Of a stretch of 19,738 bases of DNA, positions 13,361 to 19,738 are shown piece after piece. Every line of letters starts with the position of its first letter. The stretch's first letter is position 1. The notes under the pieces were generated by a model, which was not told the DNA's origin, did no database searches, and saw nothing but the letters and a program-made list of their open reading frames with translations. The position numbers and the translations under genes are program-made. This stretch comes from CAG-103 sp048217285 (GTDB taxonomy: Bacteria; Bacillota; Clostridia; Oscillospirales; Oscillospiraceae), in the NCBI GenBank assembly GCA_048217285.1, contig DBFWVW010000026.1:1-19738 (forward strand), given 5' to 3'.

Positions 13361-13579
13361 ATGAACAACGAAAGAAACAACACGACGGCCGGCGGGATCG
13401 GCTTCTGCGGCCTTCTCGCCGTCGCCTTCATCGTCCTGAAGCTCACCGGCGTCATCAACTGGAGCTGGCTGTGGGTACTGGCCCCGATCTGGATCCCGAC
13501 CGCCATCACCCTCGCCATCATCGTGATCGTGCTCGTGGCCATACTGGTCAGAGAGCTGACGAAGGGAGGCCGCCCGTGA
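13361..13579 (+). CDS. Small two-span membrane protein (Fragile-X-F/Tmemb-185A-like)
   Basis: A 72-residue protein with two hydrophobic stretches: GIGFCGLLAVAFIVLKLTGV and, after the SWLWVLAPIWIPT segment, ITLAIIVIVLVAILV. The ends are short and polar, finishing RELTKGGRP. The motif LKLTGVINWSWLWVLAPIW is typical of small phage proteins annotated as transmembrane Fragile-X-F protein. It would sit in the cytoplasmic membrane. ATG at 13361 follows GGAGG. Its stop overlaps the next start by four bases. Function is unknown. Confidence 0.75.
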   Translation: MNNERNNTTAGGIGFCGLLAVAFIVLKLTGVINWSWLWVLAPIWIPTAITLAIIVIVLVAILVRELTKGGRP

Positions 13580-13941
13580 TAACCGCGGAGGAACGCCGAG
13601 CCCTGCTGGATCGTGCAATCACGACCTACGGCGCGCCGGCACAAATGGACATGGCCGTCGAGGAGATGGCCGAGCTGACCAAAGCCCTCTGCAAAATCAA
13701 ACGAGCACAGGCTGGCTGCGAAGTGACCGCAGCGATCGGCAACGTGATCGAGGAGATGGCAGACGTCCAGATCATGCTCGACCAGCTCCGCATCATCTTC
13801 CACCGATCCACCGAGGAGGTCGAGGAGGCGAAACTGGAACGGCTGAAAAACCGTCTTGACGGCCGAAACAACTGGCAGGGCTCCAGCCTCCACAAATGGA
13901 TCGAGAAACAATTCTCCACAGGAGGTGACAGCCATGAATAA
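13576..13941 (+). CDS. MazG-like nucleotide pyrophosphohydrolase
   Basis: MazG-type enzymes split NTPs or dNTPs to monophosphate and pyrophosphate. The metal-binding pattern is present as VEEMAELTKAL and, about 25 residues on, IEEMADVQIMLDQL, giving the ExxE and ExxD pairs of the family on two helices. A third helix carries EEAKLERLKNRLDGR. The 121-residue length fits a single MazG-like domain. GTG at 13576 overlaps the previous stop (GTGA) and follows GGGAGG. It overlaps the next gene by eight bases. Likely job is cleaning the nucleotide pool or damping host alarm nucleotides during infection. Confidence 0.82.
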   Translation: MITAEERRALLDRAITTYGAPAQMDMAVEEMAELTKALCKIKRAQAGCEVTAAIGNVIEEMADVQIMLDQLRIIFHRSTEEVEEAKLERLKNRLDGRNNWQGSSLHKWIEKQFSTGGDSHE

Positions 13942-15316
13942 ACCGCAGCCGCAGACCGGCCCCGAGATCGAGGAGTACAGCACCACGGCCACGCCGAAGG
14001 CATACGCCGGCAGCGTCCCCGTGTTCTGTGCGCACGACGCCATCGTCCCGCTGAAGGATCTGCGGCCTAATCCAAAAAACCCCAATCAGCACCCGCCGGA
14101 GCAGATCAAGCTCCTCGCCTCTATCATCCGGGCGACCGGCTGGCGTGCACCGATCACCGTCAGCAAGCGCAGCGGGCTCGTCACCAAAGGCCACGGCCGT
14201 CTCATGGCCGCGCAGCTCGACGACCTGACCGACGCCCCGGTCGACTATCAGGACTACGCAAGCGAGGCCGAGGAGCTGGCCGATCTGACGGCTGACAACC
14301 GCATCGCGGAGCTCGCCACCACTGACAACAAGATGCTCGCCGAGGTTTTCGCCGACATCGACACCGGCGAGATCCCGTTCATACTCAGCGGCTACACCGA
14401 GGACGACTACGGCAACATCGTGACGGCACTCTCTGAGGCGCTGCACACCAATGAGCCGAGCAGTGACCCTGATGCAGAGATCCCGGCCCCGGCCGCGCCG
14501 GTCACACAGTACGGCGACCTCTGGATCCTCGGCCGGCACCGCGTCCTCTGCGGAGACTGCACCCGGCCGGAGGATCGCGCCCTGCTGCTCGACGGCAACA
14601 AGCCTGAGATCCTGCTGACCGACCCGCCCTACTGCTCGGGCGGCAGCAAGGAGTCACAGAAGTCGACCGGCAGCATCGGCACCGAGAGAAAGAACGGCAA
14701 GGCCCCGAAGATCGCCAACGACATCCTCAGCACACGCGGCTACCAAAACCTGATCCGCGGCGCACTCACCGACATCCCCTGCCTCTACGCCTACATCTTC
14801 ACCGACTGGCGTATGTGGGTATATCTGTTCGACCTCGTCGAGGCGGCCGGCTTCGGCGTCAAGTCTGAGATCGTATGGGACAAGGGCACGCCGGGCATGG
14901 GCGTCGGCTGGCGCTCGCAGCATGAGCTCATTCTGTTCGGCGCCAAGGCTGCCACCCACTTCGACGGCCACAAGGGCTACGGCAACGTCCTGAGCATCTC
15001 CCGCTCCGGGAATGAGCTGCACCCAACACAGAAGCCCGTCGAGCTGCTGGAGAAGCTGGTCGACAACACGGACTTCGCCACGGGCGTCTATGATCCCTTC
15101 GGCGGCTCCGGCACGACGCTGGCCGCCTGCGAGGCATACGGGCAGCCCTCCTACATCATGGAGCTGACGCCCGCCTTCACGGACGTGATCGTCAAGAGGT
15201 ACATCAGAATAACAGGAAAGACAACCGTGCGCTGCGTCCGTCAAGGCCGAGAGCTACCGCGCGAGGAGATCGCCGCGATCTTCGAGCCTGACGAGGAAGG
15301 AGGTGAGCAGGAGTGA
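13934..15316 (+). CDS. ParB-domain/DNA methyltransferase fusion protein
   Basis: The N-terminal ParB/sulfiredoxin-like domain (about residues 35-150) shows LKDLRPNPKNPNQHPPEQIK, then VTKGHGRLMAAQ and LTADNRIAEL. The methyltransferase follows: WILGRHRVLCGDCTRPED as the lead-in, catalytic LTDPPYCSG (residues 228-236), ELHPTQKPVELLEKLV, and SAM-binding DPFGGSGTT (387-395). The catalytic motif precedes the SAM motif, the beta-class order of N6-adenine or N4-cytosine enzymes. The 460-residue length is usual for these phage fusions. ATG at 13934 follows GGAGGTGA. No restriction endonuclease is beside it, so it probably protects phage DNA or marks it for packaging or replication control. Confidence 0.93.
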   Translation: MNKPQPQTGPEIEEYSTTATPKAYAGSVPVFCAHDAIVPLKDLRPNPKNPNQHPPEQIKLLASIIRATGWRAPITVSKRSGLVTKGHGRLMAAQLDDLTDAPVDYQDYASEAEELADLTADNRIAELATTDNKMLAEVFADIDTGEIPFILSGYTEDDYGNIVTALSEALHTNEPSSDPDAEIPAPAAPVTQYGDLWILGRHRVLCGDCTRPEDRALLLDGNKPEILLTDPPYCSGGSKESQKSTGSIGTERKNGKAPKIANDILSTRGYQNLIRGALTDIPCLYAYIFTDWRMWVYLFDLVEAAGFGVKSEIVWDKGTPGMGVGWRSQHELILFGAKAATHFDGHKGYGNVLSISRSGNELHPTQKPVELLEKLVDNTDFATGVYDPFGGSGTTLAACEAYGQPSYIMELTPAFTDVIVKRYIRITGKTTVRCVRQGRELPREEIAAIFEPDEEGGEQE

Positions 15317-15328
15317 CGCCCTGACATA

Positions 15329-15826
15329 ATGAGCGAGAAGCCGATCACACAACGGATCAAGGACAGGCTCGCGGCCTACACCGCCATGCTGAGGGACATC
15401 GACAACCAACTCGAACGCCTCGACCGCATGGAGATGACGATGGCCTCACCGCCCGGCCCTGATCTGACAGGTATGCCACGCGGATCCGGCACACCATCCG
15501 ACCGCACCGGCATGATGGTGGAGCGGAAAATGGAGCTCGAGGAACAGATCGACCGGCTCAAGGCTGAGGAGAAGCAGGAGCGCAACGCCATCGAGGGCCT
15601 GATCCTCCAGCTCTCCGACCCCGACGAGCGCGCCGTCATCCGGCTGCGCTACTTCGACCGGGCTGACTGGGAGAGCACCTGCGGCGTCCTGTTCGGTGAT
15701 CGGCGTGACTACGTCGACAGAGTGGACGCCTACCAGAACAGGACATACAAGATCCACGGCCGCGCCCTGCTCAACCTCGCCGCCGTGCTGGACGAGCTGG
15801 AGCCCCTGCCTGAGCTGCGGCAGTAA
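15329..15826 (+). CDS. RinA/ArpU/DUF1492-like late transcription regulator
   Basis: The protein has a long coiled-coil front (AYTAMLRDIDNQLERLDRME and ERKMELEEQIDRLKAEEKQE) and a sigma-70-region-4-like back end, DERAVIRLRYFDRADWESTC then a helix and YQNRTYKIHGRALLNLAAVL. This is the design of RinA, ArpU and DUF1492 proteins, which activate late phage genes. Its place, last before the packaging genes, fits exactly. ATG at 15329 has only a distant GGAG upstream (about 15 bases), so translation may be modest or coupled to the preceding stop. Its probable target is the repeat-bearing promoter region immediately downstream. Confidence 0.75.
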   Translation: MSEKPITQRIKDRLAAYTAMLRDIDNQLERLDRMEMTMASPPGPDLTGMPRGSGTPSDRTGMMVERKMELEEQIDRLKAEEKQERNAIEGLILQLSDPDERAVIRLRYFDRADWESTCGVLFGDRRDYVDRVDAYQNRTYKIHGRALLNLAAVLDELEPLPELRQ

Positions 15827-15870
15827 AACGCAGTAAAAGGAACAAAAGGGAAGTAAAAGGAATTGAAAAG
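15821..15870 (+). repeat. Purine-rich direct repeats spaced on the helical turn
   Basis: CAGTAAAA starts at 15821 and 15831, and AGTAAAAGGAA occurs at 15832-15842 and 15852-15862, so starts are 10 and then 20 bases apart. A related AAAAG follows at 15866-15870. The first unit overlaps the end of the regulator gene. Same-face spacing just upstream of a weak promoter suggests activator binding sites, probably for the regulator encoded next door. Confidence 0.6.
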
Positions 15871-15892
15871 CAGTAGCGCCCCGTGCTATTCT
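15863..15892 (+). promoter_or_regulatory. Candidate late promoter
   Basis: TTGAAA (15863-15868) and TATTCT (15887-15892) are 18 bases apart. The -35 is near consensus and the -10 matches four of six positions, so it would be weak without help, as expected for an activated late promoter. It sits directly after the purine-rich repeats and ahead of a structured leader and terminator. Confidence 0.5.
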
Positions 15893-15898
15893 ATATCC

Positions 15899-16022
15899 TG
15901 CAAAAGACCGCCGGACACACGGGCAACGCCGTGACAATTCCGAGCGGCTGACCAGAGGAAAACCAAATAACAACCGACGGCAAGAGGCCGACGGGCGAAC
16001 CAACGCCCGCCGGTCTCTTTTT
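15899..16022 (+). ncRNA. Candidate structured late leader RNA
   Basis: The roughly 125-base transcript expected from the late promoter carries a hairpin CACGG/CCGTG (15918-15922 with 15929-15933), enclosed by CCGC/GCGG, and ends at a strong terminator. There is no good open frame. It could be a short regulatory RNA or the leader of an antitermination switch. I do not recognise a known family. Confidence 0.35.
15984..16022 (+). terminator. Intrinsic terminator before packaging genes
   Basis: GAGGCCGACGGGCG (15984-15997) pairs with CGCCCGCCGGTCTC (16004-16017), 14 positions with one mismatch and one G-U, around the loop AACCAA, followed by five T residues. It lies between the late promoter and the first late gene at 16047, so late expression would require readthrough or antitermination. 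Confidence 0.85.
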
Positions 16023-16046
16023 GCGTATAGGAAGGAGGCGACGGCC

Positions 16047-16700
16047 ATGCCGCAGAACAGCATCTCGGCGCAGCTCAGCAACCTGCAACAGCTCGTCGCT
16101 GACCTCGAGGCAATCGAGAACGGCGGCAAGAAGGCAATCAGCAACACCATCAAGGACGTCAAGGCCAGAGCCCCGGGCTGGATCGCTCAGGAGGTCACGG
16201 CCGTCTACAACATCAAGAAGTCGGAGATCACGCCATCGGGCAGCGGCAAGCCGAAGAAGATGGCCGGCAGCATCCAGATCACCGGCGAGACCATCGAGGA
16301 GCTCGCCATCACCTACAAGGGAAGGCTCCTGACTCCCGTGCACTTCGGCATGACACCGAAGGCCCCGCCCCGTGGCAAGAGCTACACGCTGAAGGCGCAG
16401 GTGCTCAAGGGGCAGAAGAAGGTAGTTGGCCGCTATTTGAACACAAGAACCCCGGGCGGCCCGTTCTCGCAGCGATCGCACAATATTCTCATGGGGACAG
16501 GCAACACCAAGAGCGACGGCACGAGCTGGATCCCATTCCAGCGAATGAGCAAGACCCGCACCGACATCAAGAAGCTGACCACCATCTCGGTGCCGCAGAT
16601 GATAACCAGCGACCGCACCAACGAGGCCATCATGCTCCGGCTCAACACCGAGACCAGCAAGCGCCTCGAGCACCACATGAAGCGAGCCCTCGGCCTCTAA
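16047..16700 (+). CDS. Minor tail protein Z-like protein
   Basis: The sequence follows the pattern of the prophage minor tail protein Z family: a helical front (LQQLVADLEAIENGGKKAIS), IAQEVTAVYNIKKSEITPSG, a strand-rich middle with SIQITGETIEELAITYKG, and a C-terminal TISVPQMITSDRTNEAIMLR with a helix ending KRLEHHMKRALGL. In lambda-type phages Z shapes the head-tail joint or tail completion. Here it is ahead of the small terminase gene, not in the tail block where it is normally found. ATG at 16047 has AAGGAGG upstream. If the region after it is cos, this gene would be near the right end of the packaged genome. Family match is moderate. Confidence 0.6.
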   Translation: MPQNSISAQLSNLQQLVADLEAIENGGKKAISNTIKDVKARAPGWIAQEVTAVYNIKKSEITPSGSGKPKKMAGSIQITGETIEELAITYKGRLLTPVHFGMTPKAPPRGKSYTLKAQVLKGQKKVVGRYLNTRTPGGPFSQRSHNILMGTGNTKSDGTSWIPFQRMSKTRTDIKKLTTISVPQMITSDRTNEAIMLRLNTETSKRLEHHMKRALGL

Positions 16701-16952
16701 GCCAGAGCCCACCAGAACGCCGCACAGCGCGTCCACAGTCGCACCCGACACCGAGCCCGGCCCACACCGCCAGACGCGCACAGAGCGCGCCACAGCGCCG
16801 CGCAGACGCCTCCACGGCCACGCACAGCGCCGCAAGGTACTGTGACGGGCCCCTCTGGCCTGCGGTGCTGGCGAGCCCAAAAAACGCGCAGCCGGGAAAA
16901 ATTTTTTTCGGGCCGTTTCGTTTCGCCCGAGCGGCAGAAAGGAGGGAACGCC
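16701..16952 (+). promoter_or_regulatory. T-depleted repeat block and A/T tract before terS, candidate cos region
   Basis: The first 130 bases (16701-16830) contain only three T residues on this strand. CGCACAGCGC occurs at 16721-16730 and 16821-16830, and CACAGCGCCGC at 16791-16801 and 16823-16833. CAGACGC at 16771 and 16803 shares that same 32-base offset. Near 16900-16918 an A5T7 block lies between GCCGGG and CGGGC. No convincing gene is present. The block is directly upstream of a gpNu1-like small terminase, where lambda-type phages have cosN and repeated cosB sites. Exact cut positions cannot be read from the sequence. Confidence 0.45.
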
Positions 16953-17528
16953 ATGCCGAACCCAACCAACAATAAGCTCGTCGACAGCAAGACCATCGCG
17001 GCCCTGTTCGACATGACGCCCCGCCGAGTGCAGCAGCTCACCAAGGATGGCGTCATCGCCGCGGTCAAGGAAGGCAACGCCAACCGCTATGACCTGCTGC
17101 CGACGATCCAGAGGTACATCCGATACCTGACGGCCAAGGCCAACGGCCGGGAGCCGTCGAAGAAGGACAGCGAGATCGAGGGCCGACGTCTGGAGGCTGA
17201 GGCTGACCTCAAGCGCAGCAAAGCAGACATCGCCGCCCTCCAGCTCAGTGAGCTCGAGGGCACCATGCACCGCAGCGAGGACGTCGAGGCTGTGATGACC
17301 GACCTCGTCTACAATATCAGGTCGATGCTCGTGGCCCTGCCGGGCCGTCTGGCCGTCGACGTCACCGGCGCAGCAACACCCGCCGAGGCGTCTGAGATCA
17401 TCCGCACAGAGGTCTACAAGATCCTAACGGAGCTGGCCGGTTATAAATACGATCCCGAGGTGTACGCCCGGCGAGTAAGGGATCGGGAAGGCTGGAGCGA
17501 GCAGCTCGCCGATGACGCGGACGACTAA
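16953..17528 (+). CDS. Terminase small subunit (gpNu1-like)
   Basis: The small terminase recognises the packaging site and brings in the large subunit. The N-terminal winged helix is clear: VDSKTIAALFDMTPRRVQQL, then TKDGVI and NRYDLLPTIQRYIRYLTAK (about residues 9-60), as in lambda gpNu1. A long Lys/Glu-rich helix (EIEGRRLEAEADLKRSKADI, about 70-100) would mediate assembly. The C-terminal part (about 110-191) likely contacts the large subunit. The 191-residue length is close to gpNu1 (181). ATG at 16953 follows AAAGGAGGG. It overlaps the large subunit by 17 bases. The repeat block just upstream is its plausible target. Confidence 0.88.
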   Translation: MPNPTNNKLVDSKTIAALFDMTPRRVQQLTKDGVIAAVKEGNANRYDLLPTIQRYIRYLTAKANGREPSKKDSEIEGRRLEAEADLKRSKADIAALQLSELEGTMHRSEDVEAVMTDLVYNIRSMLVALPGRLAVDVTGAATPAEASEIIRTEVYKILTELAGYKYDPEVYARRVRDREGWSEQLADDADD

Positions 17529-19434
17529 AAAAGCCGCCGCGAAGCTCAATACCGCCATCGCCGGAGCGGTCAAACGCTTCGCCCCACCTGAGAGCCTGAC
17601 CGTGGACGAGTGGGCCGACAAGCACCGCCGCCTCTCCCCGGAAAGCTCAGCCGAGGCCGGCCCGTGGCGTACCAAGCGCACCCCGTACCTCGAGGAGCCC
17701 ATGCGGGCCTTTACGGATCCGAAGGTGCACAAAATAGTCATGGTGGCCGCCTCTCAGGTCGGCAAGTCTGAGCTCGAGCTCAACATCATCGGCTACATCA
17801 TCGACCAAGACCCCGGCAGCATCCTCTACGTCCACCCGACCATCGACGACGCCCGGAAGTTCAGCCGCCTCCGCGTGGCCCCTATGATCCGCGACAGCAA
17901 GCCCCTGAAGGCGAAGGTGCACGACGTCAAGGCCAAGGACAGCGGCAACACAATCCTCCAGAAGTCGTTCCCGGGCGGGATGCTCACCCTGACCGGCTCC
18001 AACAGCGCCTCGGCTCTGGCCTCCACGCCTGCCCGCTATATCATCGGCGACGAGCGCGACCGCTGGGCGACCAGCGCCGGCACCGAGGGCGACCCGTGGG
18101 CGCTGGCCGAAGCACGTCAGGCCACATTCTACAACGCCAAGGCGGTCGAGGTCTCCACCCCGACCATCAAGGGCAACAGCAACATCGAAACGAGTTTTTA
18201 CCAAGGCACGCAGGAACGCTGGTGCCACCGCTGCCCCGAGTGTGGGGAGTACAGCGAGATCGTGTTCGACAATATCCACTTCGACCCGGAGGTCAAGAGG
18301 ATCCGCGGGAAAAAGTCGTGGAGCCTCAAGAGCGGCGTCTCGTGGAGCTGCCCGGCGTGCGGCTGCTTGATCCCCGAGGACACCATGCGAAAGCAGCCTG
18401 CCAAGTGGATCGCCGACAACCCGGACGCCTATAAGAAGGGCGTCCGTTCTTTTTGGCTCAATGCCTTCTCGAGCCCGTGGACTCCGTGGGAGAAGATCGT
18501 CCTCAAGTTCCTCGACGCCAAGGATGACCCGCAGCGCCTCAAGGTCGTCTACAACACCCTGCTCGGCCAACTGTGGGAAGATCGCGGCGACCTCGAGGAC
18601 GAGGACACCATGCTCGCCCGCCGTGAGGACTACGGCACCCGCTCGGACGGCACCCCTGTGGAGCTGCCTGACGGCGTGCTCGTGCTGACCTGCGGCGTCG
18701 ACACTCAGGACAACCGCCTCGAATACGAGGTAGTCGGTCACGGGAAGTACGGCGAGACGTGGGGCGTCGTCAAGGGCTACATCATGGGCCGGCCAGACAC
18801 CCCGGAGGTCTGGCAGCGGCTCGATGACGTGGTCGACCACGTCTACAAGTTCAAAAACGGCCGCGGCCTGAAGATCTCCATCACCTGCGTCGACTCCGGC
18901 GGCCACTTCACCCAAGAGGTCTATGAGGCGTGCCGGGCCCGCGTCGGCAAGCGCGTCTTTGCCATCAAGGGCAAGGGCGGCGACGGCATCCCCTTCGTCT
19001 CGCCCCCGAGCAAGGTGCCGATCCGCGACAACAAGCGGATCACCTGCTGGCTCTACACCATCGGCGTCGACGCCGGCAAGGCGACGATCATGGCTAATCT
19101 GAAGGTGCAGGAGCCCGGGCCAAAATACTGCCATTTCAACCGGCACCCCGACGCCGGTTATGACCTCAATTTCTTCAACGGGCTCCTCTCCGAGAAGCTG
19201 GTGCTCACGCACACGCGCCGCGGCGACCGCTGGGCATGGGAGAAGCTGCCCGGGCACAACCGCAACGAGGCCCTCGACTGCCGCGACTACGCCAACGCCG
19301 GCCTCAAGATCATCAACCCCGACATGGACGCCATCGAGCGCCGCCTGCAAGGGCTGGAGGAAAAACCGAAGGCTCCGCAGCAGCGACGGCAGCGGCAACG
19401 GCACAACCGGGCCGACGCCTTCGACGACTGGTAA
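17512..19434 (+). CDS. Terminase large subunit, GpA family
   Basis: This motor-nuclease pumps DNA into the head and cuts it at the packaging site. The ATPase shows a variant Walker A, ASQVGKSE (residues 80-87), and Walker B YIIGDE (176-181). A zinc-ribbon insert follows with CHRCPEC (C238, C241, C244) and CPACGC (C280, C283, C285). Nuclease residues are visible as CGVDTQDNRLEYEVVG (D397), TCVDSGGHF (D461), and ALDCRDYA near residue 600. The length of 640 matches lambda gpA (641). The C-terminus is Gln/Arg-rich. ATG at 17512 lies within the small subunit gene. This family usually makes cohesive ends, so the phage is probably a cos type. Confidence 0.97.
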   Translation: MTRTTKKAAAKLNTAIAGAVKRFAPPESLTVDEWADKHRRLSPESSAEAGPWRTKRTPYLEEPMRAFTDPKVHKIVMVAASQVGKSELELNIIGYIIDQDPGSILYVHPTIDDARKFSRLRVAPMIRDSKPLKAKVHDVKAKDSGNTILQKSFPGGMLTLTGSNSASALASTPARYIIGDERDRWATSAGTEGDPWALAEARQATFYNAKAVEVSTPTIKGNSNIETSFYQGTQERWCHRCPECGEYSEIVFDNIHFDPEVKRIRGKKSWSLKSGVSWSCPACGCLIPEDTMRKQPAKWIADNPDAYKKGVRSFWLNAFSSPWTPWEKIVLKFLDAKDDPQRLKVVYNTLLGQLWEDRGDLEDEDTMLARREDYGTRSDGTPVELPDGVLVLTCGVDTQDNRLEYEVVGHGKYGETWGVVKGYIMGRPDTPEVWQRLDDVVDHVYKFKNGRGLKISITCVDSGGHFTQEVYEACRARVGKRVFAIKGKGGDGIPFVSPPSKVPIRDNKRITCWLYTIGVDAGKATIMANLKVQEPGPKYCHFNRHPDAGYDLNFFNGLLSEKLVLTHTRRGDRWAWEKLPGHNRNEALDCRDYANAGLKIINPDMDAIERRLQGLEEKPKAPQQRRQRQRHNRADAFDDW

Positions 19435-19449
19435 GGAGGACAGACCACA

Positions 19450-19716
19450 ATGAGAAAGACACGCGAACAAATCGAGTACCAGCTCTCCATCAAGAGGAAC
19501 CGGCTGGAGCTCTACCTGAAGCGAGAGGCCGAGATGCTGGACGGAGGCGTCCAGAGCTACGGCATCGGCTCGCGCAATCTGGCCCGCTACAACACCGACC
19601 TCGGATCCATCCGGGCCGCCATCAAACAGCTCGAGGCAGACATCGAAGCCCTCGAGGCCGCACTGAACGGCGAGAAGCCGCGAAAAGCTGTGGGAGTAGT
19701 GCCCCGAGACTGGTGA
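19450..19716 (+). CDS. gpW/DUF6148-like head-tail connector protein
   Basis: This small protein begins TREQIEYQLSIKRNRLELYL, continues with REAEMLDGGVQSYGIGSRNL, and has a final helix DLGSIRAAIKQLEADIEALE. The QSYGIGSR turn between two helices is typical of the DUF6148/gpW-like group. In lambda, gpW follows the large terminase and plugs the filled head before tail joining, and this gene is in that place. ATG at 19450 follows AAGGAGG. It is followed by a terminator, so the downstream head genes may have their own control or depend on readthrough. Confidence 0.8.
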   Translation: MRKTREQIEYQLSIKRNRLELYLKREAEMLDGGVQSYGIGSRNLARYNTDLGSIRAAIKQLEADIEALEAALNGEKPRKAVGVVPRDW

Positions 19717-19719
19717 AAG

Positions 19720-19738
19720 AAGCCCCGAAAGGGGCTTT
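19720..19738 (+). terminator. Intrinsic terminator at window edge
   Basis: AAGCCCC (19720-19726) pairs perfectly with GGGGCTT (19731-19737) around a GAAA tetraloop, and the T run starts at 19736 where the window ends. The remainder of the T tract is outside the window. Confidence 0.75.

Noticed and set aside
11465..13618. 717-codon open frame on the minus strand
   Set aside because: It lies antisense to several well-supported genes (wing of 11397, YfdQ-like, zincin), has no matching ribosome binding site pattern and a biased low-complexity translation. Long antisense frames are expected in GC-rich coding DNA.
15821..15862. CRISPR-like repeats
   Set aside because: The repeats are 8-12 bases, spaced 10-20 bases with no separate spacers, which fits protein binding sites and not a CRISPR array.
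15899..15990. tRNA gene in the late leader
   Set aside because: Short hairpins are present but there is no cloverleaf with a T-loop TTC consensus or acceptor stem of seven pairs.
16842..16952. Extended N-terminus for the small terminase starting at 16842
   Set aside because: The upstream start has no ribosome binding site and the extension runs through the A/T block; ATG at 16953 follows a strong AAAGGAGGG and gives the length expected for gpNu1-like proteins.
16642..17083. Minus-strand frames spanning the T-depleted block as a gene
   Set aside because: The open frames result from the scarcity of T on the plus strand, hence few stops on the complement; the translations are Ala/Arg/Ser-rich with no start context or motif.
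17647..19470. 607-codon open frame on the minus strand
   Set aside because: It is the complement of the terminase large subunit gene, whose motifs are unmistakable; the antisense translation has no recognisable domain.

Overview
The window is phage or prophage DNA, probably from a high-GC Clostridia host (Oscillospiraceae/Ruminococcaceae-like). The evidence is a GC content of roughly 60% or more, strong AGGAGG-type ribosome binding sites, frequent GTG starts, tightly packed genes that overlap by a few bases, and gene families typical of temperate Firmicutes phages. Every gene I can support is on the + strand. The host assignment is an inference from composition and protein style only.

Region 1 (1-1830) is the left edge. 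It holds the 3' part of an IS30-type DDE transposase, a consensus-like promoter that runs straight into a perfect terminator-type hairpin, a free-standing IS30-type helix-turn-helix protein, and two short genes whose starts look broken. Region 2 (1844-5636) carries small hypothetical proteins, a zinc-ribbon protein, a DUF6273-like lectin-fold protein, a DEDDh exonuclease and a membrane-anchored SleB-like cell-wall hydrolase. Region 3 (5626-9290) is the recombination and replication core: Gam-like nuclease inhibitor, ERF-type annealing protein, SSB, a replication initiator-like protein and a DnaC-like helicase loader. Region 4 (9301-13941) holds accessory DNA metabolism: a DUF7768 protein, RecU, an MT-A70 methyltransferase with a G9 tract, a winged-helix protein, a frameshifted 'replication terminator'-type protein, a YfdQ-like protein, a zincin, a small membrane protein and a MazG-like enzyme. 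Region 5 (13934-19738) has a ParB-methyltransferase fusion, a RinA/DUF1492-like late regulator, a late promoter/leader/terminator module, a minor-tail-protein-Z-like gene, a T-depleted repeat region that may be cos, and lambda-type packaging genes (gpNu1-like, gpA-like, gpW/DUF6148-like), ending in a terminator.

How they work together: the early operon would protect linear DNA (Gam), recombine and resolve it (ERF, SSB, RecU, exonuclease), start replication (initiator plus helicase loader), tidy nucleotide pools (MazG-like, DUF7768) and methylate the genome (two unrelated methyltransferases). The RinA-like protein would then switch on packaging. The most notable signals are the G9 tract inside the MT-A70 gene, where a one-base slip either way gives an immediate stop; the late control module; the T-depleted repeat block before the small terminase; and several single-base lesions in otherwise well-formed genes.
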